Positions 12,462 through 27,500 of a DNA stretch of 64,000 nt are shown one piece after another. The DNA lies in assembly GCA_028622995.1 (NCBI GenBank), contig JAJQJQ010000019.1:3162001-3226000 (forward strand). Direction: 5' to 3'. Position 1 is the first letter of the stretch; every line of letters starts with the position of its first letter. A program made the translations under genes and the position numbers. Below the pieces are notes generated by a model. It was not told the DNA's origin and searched no databases. It saw nothing but the letters and a program-made list of their open reading frames with translations. The DNA is from Panagrolaimus kolymaensis (taxonomy: Eukaryota; Nematoda; Chromadorea; Rhabditida; Panagrolaimidae).

Positions 12462-12529
12462 CCGGCCGTCCTTAATAAAAAAGGAGCGGCCGAGCACCTA
12501 TAAATCAATAAATCAATCAATAAATAATT
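12462..12529 (+). promoter_or_regulatory. egl-8: 5' UTR segment of egl-8 with GC-rich hairpin
   Basis: Just downstream of the putative acceptor, GGCCGTCCTT (12,464-12,473) pairs with AAGGAGCGGCC (12,481-12,491) across a short A-rich loop with one bulged base. In a region of about 20% GC this is conspicuous. It ends about 39 nt before the start codon, where it could affect leader splicing or translation; that role is inference. Confidence 0.45.
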
Positions 12530-15500
12530 ATGGCAAAAGAATATAATTTTAAATTTTGTTCATCCATTCCTAAACTTTTATTGGAAGGTGATACCTTTGA
12601 TCGATACGATGATGAAACGTGCACCTTGGATATAGGATGCTTTGTTAAATTTGAAGAAAGTGGATTTTATATTGTTTGGGAACCCAAAAGCAAAGATGCG
12701 GGTTTATTAGATATTTCACAAATTTGGGAAGCTCGTCAATCAGGAACAATAAAAGATGCTAAAATTATTTTTGATTTGGAACAAAGACCAACGAAAGAAA
12801 GTGTGGAAGATCGAACGATTTGGATTACATATGGATGGGATATAGTTACAGTGAATTCATTATTTTTAATTGCTAAATCTGCTCAAATTGCTAAAGATTG
12901 GAGGGATGGAATAAATAGTATTGTGCATAATTATAAATTAAGGCATGCTTGTCCCACCACGGCTTTACAGAAACAGTAAGTTATTCTTTTTATATTTAAA
13001 ATAAAACTGGGGAAACTTTTTGAAGAAAAAATCACAAAATGTCAATAAATATAATATTGATTTTTTAAACTGGGCGTTGATTTCTTTTGTATCCAAGATT
13101 CTCGTTAAAATCACGTAAAGAAATCATTAATTTTTTATAACTGTGTTCTTTAATTTTAAAACAAGAAGCTTTACGAAAAGGGTTTTAGTTTTAAAGAAAT
13201 GAAAAAATAAAAACTGAATTCACTAAAACGATTTGTTGTGAAAAGACAAATATTATTTCGTTCAAATTTTTAAATTTAATAATACAATTTTTTGAACTGA
13301 TATCGATTATTTAATTTGATTCAAGAGTTTGTTTGTTAAACATCATCAAAAAAAATTATTAAAATTTTAAAACTGCGCTGAACGAAAATACTTAGCCTTA
13401 GAAAAGGGTTAAAAAAAAGAGTAATATTGTAAAAACTGTAACACTATTTGTAACACGGCTTGTTGCAAGACAAGAAGTTTTCTTGATAAAAAAGTGAAAA
13501 CTGCATTTTAAAACAGAAAATATATATAAAGATTTATACCTTAAAAACTGTGCGATGTTTTTGCCCATTCTAAGGTAGAATTTGGTGCATGCAATTTTTT
13601 TTATTAAATATATTTTTATTTTTAAACTGAGGTTTTTTGTTAGAGTTTGTTCAAATTAAAGAAAGCATTAAACTGGAGGAGATGATACATTACTGATTTT
13701 TTTAAACTGCAGTAAATTTTAACCGCCTGTAATCTTACAAAAAACATTTAATTTTAAGAAAGAAAAAAACTGAAAAATGAAAGTTTTTATTTTTCGGAAA
13801 AACTTTAAAATATAAACTGTATCAGTACTTGATCTTCGGAAAGTAACTATTCAAAAGCTTTTTTCAATAAAATAATCAACTGCGTCAAAACTCGTATTCT
13901 TATTTATGAATTAATTGCAAAAATAAATAAACTGACAAAATTTTTATTCTTAAATCAAGCAAGCATTCGATTATATTTTGCATAGTTATTAAAACTGCGA
14001 TATAATTTTTTAAGCCTTAACTATATTTCTTCAAAAAAATGAAAAAAGGTTTTTCACTATCAATAAAAAAAAAGAGAAAAAAACTGCAACTTGATTTCGT
14101 TAGCGGCAAGTTTCTTGAAGTTCATACAACAACAACAAAAAATTAACTGCGAGCTTTGTTGATAATTCAACAAATTATTTAGAATATAATGAACTAAAAA
14201 TTTATAAACTGTGACAGTTGAAATTGCTGGCTAATTTCTAAGAAATATTCATGTATTAAAAAGCTTTTTAAAAAGGCGTTATAAATATTTTTTTAAATGT
14301 TACGTAAGAGCATTTTATAACAAAAAAAACTGAAACAGTAGGTGGTTCAATTGAGTTTTCCTACATTTAAATAACAAAACTGTGTTTTCTGCTTCGTTAC
14401 TTTTAATTTTTAGTAAAGAATTTAAAAAAAAACTGTATTTAGAAGCATTATAACATTTATGGTAATTTTTTCAAAAAGAAATTAAACAAAAAACATTAAT
14501 ATTTGAGTATTAAAAAAATTTAAAACTGTTCATTTCCTTTTTTTTGGAACAGAATTTTGCTTTTTGAGATAATTTTATAACTGTATTTTTTCATTTTTGG
14601 AATTTTTCAGTTGGCGTTCATTATGCCTTGCAACGAATGATCGAGGAAAGATACCCCTTCGAAATATAATTAAAACATTTTCAAGTGGAAAACCTGAACG
14701 CATGGTTCATAAATGTTTGACTGATTTGGGTTTAGCTGGAGATAAGGTAAGTTCAAAACTGTCCAGCTTCATGTTGTTTTTGTAAACCCATTGTAAAAAT
14801 AATTTTTATTTTGATTTATTTTTTACCGAATTTTAAAACTGTTTTGATCTTTTTTTTTGATTTTTGTGAATTATTATTTGTGTTTGTGGTTGTTTGTTAT
14901 TTTTTATTTTATTTTTTACTTCAGTTTATTGTTCGTCGATTGAATGGTAAATGGTCTAAACGTGTATCAAATGTTTATAAATGTCGAAGTGGTCGTAAAC
15001 GCGCTAAAAAGGTTTGAATGTTTTTTTAGTTAAAAAATTTTGTTAGTGTGGTTTTTGAAAAAGTTTTGTGATTTAATGGTTGATCGATTTATTTGCATTT
15101 TTTTTTATTAAACTGTTAAAAGCAATATTATTCGTTTTTATTTTTAGGAAAGGGAAGAACTGGATGTATCATTATTTACATTTGAAAAATTTTTGAGATT
15201 ATATCATAAAATTTGTCCCAGAACTGATGTGCAAGAACTTTTTGTTAAATTGTAAGTTAACATTACAAAAAATTTTTAAACTGCATTCGGCAAAGGCTGA
15301 TTTAAAAATAATTCAAAAATTTCTCATTTTTTGATTTTTTTCTAAAAAAAGTAAAAAAACTGTGTTTCTTTATCAAAGATTTTTTGGAAGTTTAATTACA
15401 GCAACAATTTCATGCTTTTTGGTAATTTTCTAAACTGTCATGTAAAAGTAGAGAAATAAAATAAAAGATCTAGAAATTTTCTTCTTTTTATAATTGCTTG

Positions 15501-18500
15501 ATTTATTAAAGAAACAGTGAAGAAAATTGAAAAGAATATTTAAAATATTGTTTTTTGCTTATTTTAACTGTCATCATCGTACTTCTTGTCTTTCATGAAT
15601 ATTAAATAATTTCCATTTATTTATAAAAAAACCTTTTTTTGGTTAATTAATTATATTTTTTAACAGGCTTCTCAAAAAATAAACTTTTAAATCATTTTTA
15701 AATATCGAAAAAAACTGAATCTTATTGTAAATTCCATGGATAGTATCAAATAAAAATATTAGAAAAAACTGAATTACATTGATTTTTAACCAAAATAAAA
15801 AACATTGTTAACTGTACTGAAAAACATAAATATTTCTTAAAACTGAGTCAAAATGTATATATTTGTTTTTTCAGATCAGGACAAAAAGAATATTTGACTC
15901 GAGATAAATTAATAACATTTTTAAATGATGAACAACGAGATTTAAGATTAAATGAAATATTATTTCCATATTTTGATAATGCAAGAGCGGATAAATTAAT
16001 TGCTAAATATGAAACGGATGAAAGTTATATTGCTCAAGGTAAGATAATTAATTATATTATTATTGGGGAGGAAAGGGATATATGAAACTGCAACATCGCT
16101 TGAAAATTAGCTTTTAATGAGATCAAACTGAATATCTTTTGGATTGTCTTATTAAAAAGCTTTTCGATTAAAAAAATAAATTAAGCTGTTGCTTGATAGC
16201 TATTTGTAAAACAACAAAACTGTCACCAATAATTTTTTTCGTTAAAATTTTAAAAAAAGAAGAAAAAAAGTAGGTTAAAAAACTGAGCAGCAAGTTAAAC
16301 TATATGTCTTTAATCAAGGCAAAGTGATTAACTATAATTTAAAAATTTTTTTATAACTGTAGCCTTTTTTGGTTAGCGGTGGCTTTAAATTATTAGTGTC
16401 TTAAAATTAAAATATAACTGTGTTGAATGAAACTGTTAGGACGTTTCATAATGGTTTAAACTGATTTATCAAAAAAAAATTTCGAATAAAAAAAGCTTTA
16501 AAATGCATAAATTAAATAATTGTCGCGCATAGTTTAAAAGGCGACATAAAAAAATAATAAAAATTGCAATCAGTTCAATTTAAAACTGATAATTTTGGCA
16601 AAAAATATAACTGCGAAGTATGTTGTTTTGAGGAAGCCACAAAATCAGCTGTATTTTTTGTTTAAATGCAAATAAATTTTTAATAATTTGACATTTTAAT
16701 CAGAGTAATTTCCAAAAAAAAACTGAGTCACATGATAGATCAACGAAAATAATTAAAACAGTTCCAAGATTTCTTTTTTTTTAAATAAAGAAAAGTTTTT
16801 ACATTCCAAAAATCTTTAAACTGTTTAGTTTTGCTAACATGTTGGAACAATATTCAGCCCAATCAAAATTTAAAAAATTAACTGAATAAAAGATTTTTTT
16901 TTTTTGCTTTTTTCTTTGAATAAAAAACTGAATTACGACCACCTTCATTTTAATATTATAAAAACTGTATAGAACATGAATAATTGTGATAACAAATAAT
17001 TATAACCTTTTTTGTGCGATAAAATAACTAACCAAGTGTACTATATAGGGAAGCGACAAATCAACTGTTTTTTTTAATTTAAAATAAATCTTAATTTTAC
17101 ACCATTAATTCGAGAAATCGGCGATATAAAGTTTTATAACGTTCGAAAAAAACTGCATCGCATTTTTTTATAATTAAAAAAAGAAAAGTTTTTTTACTTT
17201 AAAAATATTTTAAACTATTTCTTCTTTTGAGCTTACTTAACAAAAGTTTCCTTAACTTTTATTTTTGTTAATTCTCCGAATCTTTTTAAAAAATAATGCT
17301 TCGAAATTGAAACATTATTTTTGTGTATCAATCAAAACAGTCAGTTGTCTCATCTTTTTGAAAAATTAATTTTTGCATTTTTTTAAAAACTGTTTCATCT
17401 TTTTTTTATCAAAAAAAACCAATATTAATAATTTATTTTTATAGGTAAAATGTCGGGTGATGGATTCTTGCGATTTTTAATGTCAGATGAAAATTCCCCG
17501 GTATTTCTTGATCGAACTGAAAGATATCAAGATATGGATCAACCCTTGTGCCATTATTATATAAACTCTTCTCATAATACTTATCTTTCGGGAAGGCAAT
17601 ATGGCGGAAAATCTTCCACAGAAATTTATCGACAAGTCCTTCTTTCCGGTTGCCGATGCGTAGAATTGGATGCATGGGATCGAGAAAATGAACCCATTAT
17701 AACTCATGGAAAAGCAATGTGCACAGATGTTTCATTTAAAGAAGTTTTATATCAAATTCGAGATACAGCCTTTCTTCGAACTGATTTCCCAGTAATTCTT
17801 TCATTTGAAAATCATTGCTCTAAATCAAATCAATTAAAAATGGCAAAATATTGTATGGAAGTTTTTGGAGATATGTTATTAACGAAACCATTGGATGATT
17901 TTCCCGTAAGTTTTATTCTTCTTCTCTTTTTTTAACTGCAAATACATTTTAATACAAAAAATTAATAATAAAAACTGAACTTTCATGAGCTTTTTTTGAT
18001 TTAATATATGAGAAAGTTTTTGGGTGGACGAAGAGGGAAATATAAACTGTATATATTGTCAAATTTGTGATTAAAGCAAATATTTATTTTAAATTTATTT
18101 AAAAAATTTTATTTATAAAACTGCGAAAGAGAAAAATTCGCTGCGTTATTAAACTATTTTTTCAAATCAAAAAAAAATTAAAACTGTCAAGAATTTTTTT
18201 TCACTGCAATATTTTGAAAATTCAAGGTTTTTATCAATAAAAAATGTGATTCGCATTCAGCGAGTGTTTAAATAAATAATTACATAAAACTGGAGCATGA
18301 AAAATATTTATTTATATTTTTTGAAAATAAGATAAATTTTTTTGATAGCAAATTTTGCCTTTCTAAAACTAAGCGAGATCAAGTTTTTTTAAATAAACTG
18401 GTAATAGAAAAATGAAGATTAGTCAAATTAGTCATATAAAACTGGTATCCATGAATAGCATTTGTTTACAAAATTTCAAAAAAACTGCATATGAGGTTTT

Positions 18501-21500
18501 CTTCATTTTTGATTTTAACTGTAATCAATCAACGACTCTTTAAAATCTTTGTATATTTACATAAACTGTAAAAGGATTAACCCACGCTGCATTTTTTAAA
18601 GCTTTTTTTTGCATTTAAAAGCGTGAATAATATTTAACTGCATTCGGCATTGTTTACTTTAATAATTTTATAAATTAAAAAAACTGTTCTTTATTCCGCT
18701 ACGCCTAAAGGCATTTAATAATTTTTAACTGAACTTCGTGAACATGGAGCATAGAAAAACTGTGTTTTTTTAACTAAAATTAAGCTTCTAAAAAATAAAA
18801 GAAGACATAATTCACGAAGTAAATTCGCAAAAAAAATATATTTAAAACTGATTTTGGATCATCTCAGTATATGTTTAAAAATTATTTTTATTAAAAACCA
18901 AATAACCAAGAGTAAAAACATTTATTTATTTGCTTTTTAAGAATAAACTGGCAGCTTTGTTTTACGTTAAAATTTTGCAGGAATGTAAACTATATTTTAA
19001 AAAATTATAAACTGAGTTAAGCTTGAATCATTTTTTTGGATTTAAGTATCCTATTTTTGGAATAAAAAAAAACTGCGGTTTGTAATAAGCGGTAGCTTAT
19101 TTGCTAATAAACCCACTATAAAAACAGCATCTCCAATGAATAAATTTTAAAAACTGCAACATAAAAAAGTGTTCCATTTAAAAAAACTGTGCTGCAAAAA
19201 CCAAATTTGAATCAAAAATTTAAAAATGTTAAAAAATTCTTTGATAAAAATAAATATTTGGTAAAAGTTAACTGTCACGGATGAGATTATTATTATATTT
19301 CCTTAAAAATAACACAACTTCCAAATTTTGCTTTCACAAAATAAAAAAAAAACTGATGTGAATGTTGAAAAGGAGAAATAAAAAAAAATAATAAAAATTT
19401 ACTCTTTTGAAAGAAAAAAAACTGTTAAATTCAATTTTAATATTTTCAATTTCATTTCAGCTTGAACCAGGCGTGCCTTTGCCTTCACCAAATCGATTGA
19501 GAAGAAAAATATTAATTAAAAATAAACGATTGAAACTCGAAGTTGAAAGGCATCAATTGGATCAATTTATAAGAGAAGGTCGATTGGATGAAGATGATGA
19601 TTTTCTTGAAACTCCCGAAGTTGTGGGAGAAGATGCTGTGGTAGTTCGTAAGTTTTTTAAGGCTAAAATTAAACTGAATAAAATTTTAATAGAAGAATTA
19701 ACATTTTTTAAATTTATTTTTTCTTACAATTTTTTATTATTGCAAAAACACATTTTTTTAATCAACAATTTTTTTATTGCCGGTTTGCATTTTTAAATTT
19801 TTTTATTTCACACGATTTTTTTTTGCTTCTCTATTTTTTATATAAAATTGAATTAGTGGGTCTTTTTTGGGTTATAAATCACTAATCTTTTGGGAAATTT
19901 TTTTTAAAACGGTTAAATGTCTCAGACATGGAACATCACCTTCAACAACATCGTGGATCGCCTCATCAACATTTAGTGGATGAAATGATGTTAATTGGAA
20001 CGAGCGATGATGAATATGAATCATCCCAATCACAAAATCAACACCATCGAAATAATTCAGGACATGGTGGAGGAGGTGGAGGAGGACAAGCTCAATCTCC
20101 ATCCACCACAACTTCTGGAATTGTTTCTCAATCATATAGCGGCAGTGGAATAGCCTCTTCAGGAGGAGTGTTTTCATCGTCATGGTTTTCAAGTGGCCGA
20201 TTAACTCCATCCAGCAGTCGATCCCTTCAAGGTGGAGGAGGAGGAGGTGGCGGCGGCGGTGGGGGTGGAGGCTCGTCATCGAGGAATTCGTCAAGAAATT
20301 CATCCCCAAGAAATTCCATTGATTCCAGATCTTTGCTGCTCGCGGCATTTGATTCTAGAAGACAAAAATTCGCGAAAGAACATTCCCTCAAAGCTTCACA
20401 AGATTTGGGAACTCCAACTACGACAACTTCAGGTGGATGTGGAGGCGTTATTGGAATTCCACAAAGTTCATCCATCATTGCTGGAATGGATCGCTCAAAC
20501 TCATCAAAATCAATTGGAAGATCTCCAAGATTTCCATTTCGATCTATGACTTCTTCAGTTAAATCTAATTCAACCTCATCTCCTCCTACATCATCTCGAC
20601 CTCCAACAGCTCAAGGTTCGGATAATATAATTTGTCAAATAATCGTCAATTTAGTTCAGTTCAGTTGTCGTCGTTTCTATTCTTCCAAAAAACTGAAATT
20701 TCATGTGTCCTGGGTTTATTTTTTCTCTTCCCAATGTTTTTTTAATAACCTTAAAATATATTGAGTTACTTCTTAATCTTTCTCTCTCTATTTTTCTATT
20801 ACCACGATGTTTATTTTTTTTTAAATAATTCACTGCACTTTTTGAGTTGACAACATTTTTGTCTTTGATTTGTTTTCTTTGCACATTTTATTTTTAAATT
20901 TTTTTACTGCACCAAACAATACTCCTCTGATCTATTCTCTTTTTTATATTTTTTAACAATTTTTAAACTTTTAACTGCGTACTTCATTTTTTTTGGTTTT
21001 TAAAGAAAAAAGGCAATTTTAAAAAGTCAAAGTTTGAACATGAAAAAAACTGGGTTAATTTATAACACGGTTAACCTCAATTTTTTGGAATAAAACAAAA
21101 AAGGAACTTTTAAAAAAAAATTATTTAATTAAAAGAAAATTTAACTGAAGAAGCTGTTCTAGTTTTTTTTTAAAACTTTAAGGAATTATTTATTAGATAA
21201 AGTAATTAAAGAGAACTGAATGTCTTTTTTTTAGATTTAAAACTGAATTTCAAAACAAACAAAAATGATTTGGAAAAGTTCAAAAATTTCTGAGGTTTTT
21301 TGAATTTTATGAAAAAACAAAACTGTTGCGAGAGTTTTAGAGTTGGTTACTTTTTGGGAAATATAAACAGCCACTGGATAATATATCATTTTGGTTGTTG
21401 CTTATGAACATATTTTAAAGTATTTTATTTAAACAAAACTGAGTAATGAGATGGCCATTTGAGCCTTATTTTGCATGTTTATTGTTGCAAAAAAACATAA

Positions 21501-24500
21501 ATTTTATCAAAACTTTTAAAAAAACTGAGTGCCTTTGTTCTATTTAATTCAAAAAATATTTTAGTTATTTTTCTAATAAACTGCAATGGATACAATGTTG
21601 CCAAATACAATAAAACAACCATAAATTTTAATCTTCAAACTTTGCCTTTTTTTAAATCCTTTTCACGTTTACTTTTCTTCCAAAACTTTTTAATTTACAC
21701 AAAAAAAGCAAGCACAACAAAGTTTTTGTAATTGTTCGTTTTTGCAGTGCAAAAAAAGCTTCAAAAAATTTATTTGAAGCAAATTATTTTTAAACTGAAT
21801 TAGTCAATTATTTATTTTTCAGCTGGTGATCAACGAGCTCATCCCGAAATGGATCCTCCATCAGTGAGCCAAACTCCGCCACCTTTGGGACCAGGTAAAT
21901 TTATTTTTAATTTTAATTATTTTTTAAACTGTCTTTAACTGATTTAATTTTAGACCTCAAAGACCCAGATGAAGTTCACGCGGAAATTAAAACGAATTTA
22001 ATATCCAAATTTAAGCCTCTTTCATTTGCAAAGAAACCAGCGGTTAGTTTTTATTTTTTAGTTTTTTAAACTGCATTTTCCTGCAAAAAAAAATAATACT
22101 TACCATTTGTGCTTTCTTCTATAATTCCATTACAAGAAAAAGTATATTATTTATTCAAATTTCTTTCTTTTGAATCACTACCAATGTTTTTTATTTATTT
22201 GTCTTTCTTCGCTTTTTAGTTTTTTCTTTTAAAGCCTCCGTTCTTCTTATTTCCTCCTTTTTATTATTTAATTTAAAAAAAAATAATATTTTCTAACACC
22301 GCTAAAATCATCATTACTTGCTTCTCTTTATTATTCTTTTTTTTGAATTCCTTCATTTTTTGCACCCTCGCTTTCAAAACTGTCATATGTTAGTTATTAC
22401 ATGATGAAGAAATTCTACAAAAAAAATATATCATCGTTTTTTATGTTAATTAACAATTTTAAGAAACTGAGCATTTTCTTTATATTTTTAAGATACATTT
22501 TTTCTTTCAAACTTTATAAAACTGGCGGCTCCCAATAAAAAATTTCTTTTTTTTATAGTTCAAAAACTTTATTTATTTTTTTATTATTTTTTTGAAAACT
22601 GTTAACCCCGGAGATAATTGGGTGCTTTAACTGCTTGGCAATTTAACAAATTTTAAACTTTATATAAGCATTAAAAATAATTTCGTTTTTTACATTTCAT
22701 TTAAAAAACTGTCTTTGAGTCATTTTAAAACTGAATACCACTTCAAAAAGAAAAAAGAATTTCATTTTCTTTTTCACTATAATATTTTTTTATTTAAACT
22801 GAAGCTTATCTATTTAGAAAGTTGATAAGAAATCATTAAATATGATTCAAAAAATTCTCGAGAGCTTCACTTACTGTCACTCATCCTGGATGCTTTTTTG
22901 CATGCATCTTTTAATTTAGAATTAACTGAAAAAATCCATCATCATTTTTCTTTTCTTTTTTATTTATAAACTGTTTCTAATCTTTGAGGGTTTTCGGATT
23001 TTATAAAATTCATAAACTTTTGTTAATTAAGAGGAATACTAATTTTTAAAAAAACTGTGGATAATTGTCAAAGTATTAATATTTTTATGTTAATATTTTG
23101 ACTTTGAAAAATATAACATCAACCATAAATAACTAAAATTAGTAAGTAATTTCTTGTAAAATTTATTTTTTCTAAACTGTCTTAATTTTTGACACCATAA
23201 CTCACTCTTTTAATTTTTTACTTAATTCCTTTAACACATTTCAACTTTAAAAAAAACTTTTAACACAACACCCAAATGTCACATATATTTATTTTTCTCA
23301 ATATTCATCTTCTTTATTCTATTTTCAAAAAATCTATATTTATTTTACTTCTAACTTTTCTAAACCCTAATATAAAAATTTAAGTTAAAAAAAACAGAAA
23401 ATATATTTATTTCTAACCAAACAAAAACAAAATCTTTCTCTTAGTTAACACCCGCCGCCTCCGTGACGATGATGGACCAACAACAAGAAATTCTACAGAA
23501 TCCTGATATAATTGAAGATCCAAATCTGTTATTGATTGGCCGAGATAAACGTTCATTTAGACGACCATCGGGAACCCCAGCGGATCATTCCATCTCGGCT
23601 GCTCTTTTGGATGCCACACCCAAACGAATGGCATCCACTCGACAAAAACAAGGAAAAAAGGCACTAATTTTTTTAACCTAAAAATAATTTATTAAACTGA
23701 AACTTACGATTTTCGATGGTTTCTTTTCTCACTATCTAGTGCATGTATTTTTTTGCATTTGTTTCTGCACAAAATGTTTTTTGTCTTTGTTGTGATGTGA
23801 AGCATGTCAGCTACTTTAGGCTTTTTTTTATCTTTTTGTGGTTGGTGTCTTTTTTTTCATTCTCGTTTTTGCTTTGCCTCTTTTTTGGTGGTTTACACAA
23901 TTTTTAAATTTTTTATTTTAACTGTTCATTTTAAAGATTTCTTCCTAAAACCGTTGAAGTAAAATTATTTTTACCAAAAAACGTTCAAAAAAAATGGAAA
24001 GACAACTTTTATTTTTTGACACAATCTCAATAACTTATGGATTTTTTAGGAATTTAAAAAACTAACGATAAAGGTCGTTAATAAATATATTTCCTTAAAC
24101 TGAAAAAAGAAAAAGCATAAACAAATGAAAAATAAATCCAATATTAAAACCAAAAATTCATATAAACTGATTCTGAGCTTTCTTTTTCTGATTTTAATAA
24201 TAATAAATAAAAATTTTATAAAGAAATAAACTGAGCAAACACTGTAATCATTGTTTTTTCGAAAGAGTTCCATCTAAAATGATAAAAAAAATTATGGACC
24301 TTTAATCCAATTGCTTTAAAAAAAATTTTTTCGTTTAACTGTCAAACATAAAATATGGCTAAAATTTACTTCAGCAAATATATTATATATTTAAAAAAAA
24401 CTGAGATAGCGTGTCATTTTTTTGCTTCTAACTTTTTAAATTTTATTATTGCTTTTGTTAAGCAAAATATTTTTTTTCTGTGGTTCAAGTATTTATTTTT

Positions 24501-27500
24501 TTCGATGGTTGCTTCCATATTTTATTTGCTTTTTACTTTTTTGCATTTTTTTCCATTCATTGTCTGTACATAGTTAGTTAGCTTTTTTTGTACACTTTTT
24601 TTACAAAATTAAAAACATAAAATTAAATATTTCAAATAAAACTGAAATTTATTGTAATTTTGTTTTTCAGCCACTTTTAACTAAAGAAGAGGAAGAAAAA
24701 ATATTTGCTGAATATAATTACACTGGAGCCACAACGAATATTCATCCATTATTATCGGCAATGGTTAATTACACGCATCCCGTAAAATTTGCTGGTTTTG
24801 ATGTCGCAGAAATGAATGATTTACATTTTCATATGTCTTCATTCTCAGAATCCACGGGTCTTGGATATTTAAAACAAAGTGCCCCAGAATTTGTTAATTA
24901 TAATAAACGTCAATTAAGTCGAATATATCCTAAAGGTGCACGGGTTGATTCATCTAATTTTTTGCCTCAGGTATCGTTTTTTTGTTTTGCTTTTATTTAT
25001 TTATTAAAAACTGCAGTTTGATAAGGTTGAAGAAAAGTTAATCATTTCTAAAAAAAAGTTTATTCTTTAAATTCTTATTTTTAAAAATCTTTGGTTAAAT
25101 ATTAAATTATAAACTGTAAATTCCTTTTCTTTCACGACATATTATTTTATTTTATTCTGAGCGTTTCAATCATTTTTTTTTTCTAAAACTGTCGACTTTT
25201 ATGCATTTTCGCAGATTCAAAACTGCGTTTATAAAATAATATAGTTTTATAAAACTGTAGACTTCAAAATAATCATAGCTAAAAACTTTTCTTTTATTTA
25301 TTTTTGCAAAAAAAAACATTCTTTTTTGTTTTTTTCTGTTTTGTTTTAAACTGAGTTTGACAAATGAACACAGAATAAAATATAACTTTTAGAATTAGTC
25401 ATATCAAAAATATAATTTAAAGAAAAAACTGTTGTGATTTTGAATGTGTCAAAATTAAATAAAAAATTACATCATTATTTCCATAGATAAAAAAACTGAG
25501 AATTGGGTAGAATGGTTGAAAAAAAAATATTTAAAAAAAAAATTGTATTTTTTTAAACAAAATTTTACTGAATTTGAAGAAAAAATAGCAAAAAATATTT
25601 AAATTTTAAAACTGTTATCTTGTTTAATTAGTTGGAATCATTTACAATTTTTTTTTGCTACAAAAACTTTATTTTCTGAAACTGTAATAATTAACGCATT
25701 TTTCCAACTTTTGCATCTTTTTTTTATCTATTAAACTGAACGAGCCAATTAATATTTTTTCATATCCAAAATATTTATTTTTTTAGGATAGCAATTCTTT
25801 CATCAACGTAGTTTCTTTTCACTGAGATATTTAAAATGGTCAAAAATGTTCTTTAATTTTTTAATACACATCAATAAATCTATTCCCTTTTTTCTATAAA
25901 GTATAAAACTGACCAACTTTTTAAAAAGGTTAAATTAAAAATTTCTGATTTTTTCTTTCAATAAAAAAAGAGTTCCATAAACTTGAAAAAAAAAATAACT
26001 GTATCTTTTTTTTATTAAAAATAAACTGCATATGCAAAAGACGTATTTATAAAAATATTTAATTTGTAAAACTGATTTTTGAAGCAACGTGTTGAATAAT
26101 TTGAAACGTCTTTTTGGTACAAAGGTTTTATTTTTTTAAACTGTGATCAAGAGCATTTACTTTACAACTTTTTCTTTCTTTTTATTATTTAACTGTTCTT
26201 CCATGCGCAAAACTTTGGTTCATACCTAAAAGGTTTATAGAGAGAAATTTTACACGTTGAAGTATATTTTTTTGTTGATAAAAACTATTAAAGAATATTC
26301 TTTAATGTTAAAGCGCTTCGATAAATTTATGAGCTTTTTTGATATAAAGTATAAAACTGATACGTAGTGTCGATAGATGAAATCAAATATATTTAAAACT
26401 TCTAACTCTGATCTTAATATATATAAAGAAAACTGCATTGTATCAATGTGGCTTATTTAAGGAATTAAAAAAAACTAATAAAAAAATATTTCTGATAATT
26501 TATTGTATAAATAAAAATTTAAAAAAAAAATTATAACTGTGGCGATGAAATTTTAGATTTTTAAAGGAAATTTTTTAAAATCAAAACTACAAATTTTTTC
26601 ATATACTTATTATTAAAACTGTAAAGACAATTATTTTTTTATAGATATTTTGGAATGCGGGTTGCCAAATGGTATCATTAAATTTTCAAACCCCCGATGT
26701 TTATATGCAACTGAATCAAGGAAAATTTGATTACAATGGAATGTGTGGATATTTACTTAAACCAGATTTTATGAGAAGACCCGATCGAACTTTTGATCCT
26801 TTTTCTGAGTCCCCCGTGGATGGAGTGATTGCGGCACATTGTTCGGTTCGAGTTATATCTGGTCAATTTCTATCAGAAAGAAAAGTTGGAACTTATGCCG
26901 AAGTTGAAATGTATGGACTTCCAACCGATACAATAAGGAAGGAACATCGAACTAAAACGGTTCCGGGAAATGGATTGAATCCAATTTACAATGAAGAACC
27001 TTTTGTATTTCGAAAAGTGGTCCTACCCGAATTAGCTGTGCTTAGATTTGCGGTTTATGATGAAAATAATAAACAATTAGGTCAAAGAATTTTACCTTTG
27101 GATGGACTTCAAGCTGGGTATCGACATATTTCACTTCGAACTGAATCAACCATGCCCATGACTTTGCCAACTTTATTTGTTCATTTAGTTCTTAAAACTT
27201 ATGTTCCTGATGAACTTAGTGGCTTGGTGGATGCCCTTGCAGACCCCAGAGCATATTTATCCGCTCAAGAAAAGAGGAAAGAAGCCCTTCATAATATGGG
27301 AGTGGATGATAGCGATATTATTGAAGTCCAAGAACAAACTGAAAAAGGCACAGCCACAGGAACAACTGGAAGTGGACCCATTCATGGTGCCATAGCTAAA
27401 AAAGCTAGAGAAGAAGCCGCCAAACAAAAAGCTAATGGAACTTTGAGTAACGAGTAAGTTTTTTTTTACAATTAATAAATTTCATAAAATCTTGGGTTGA

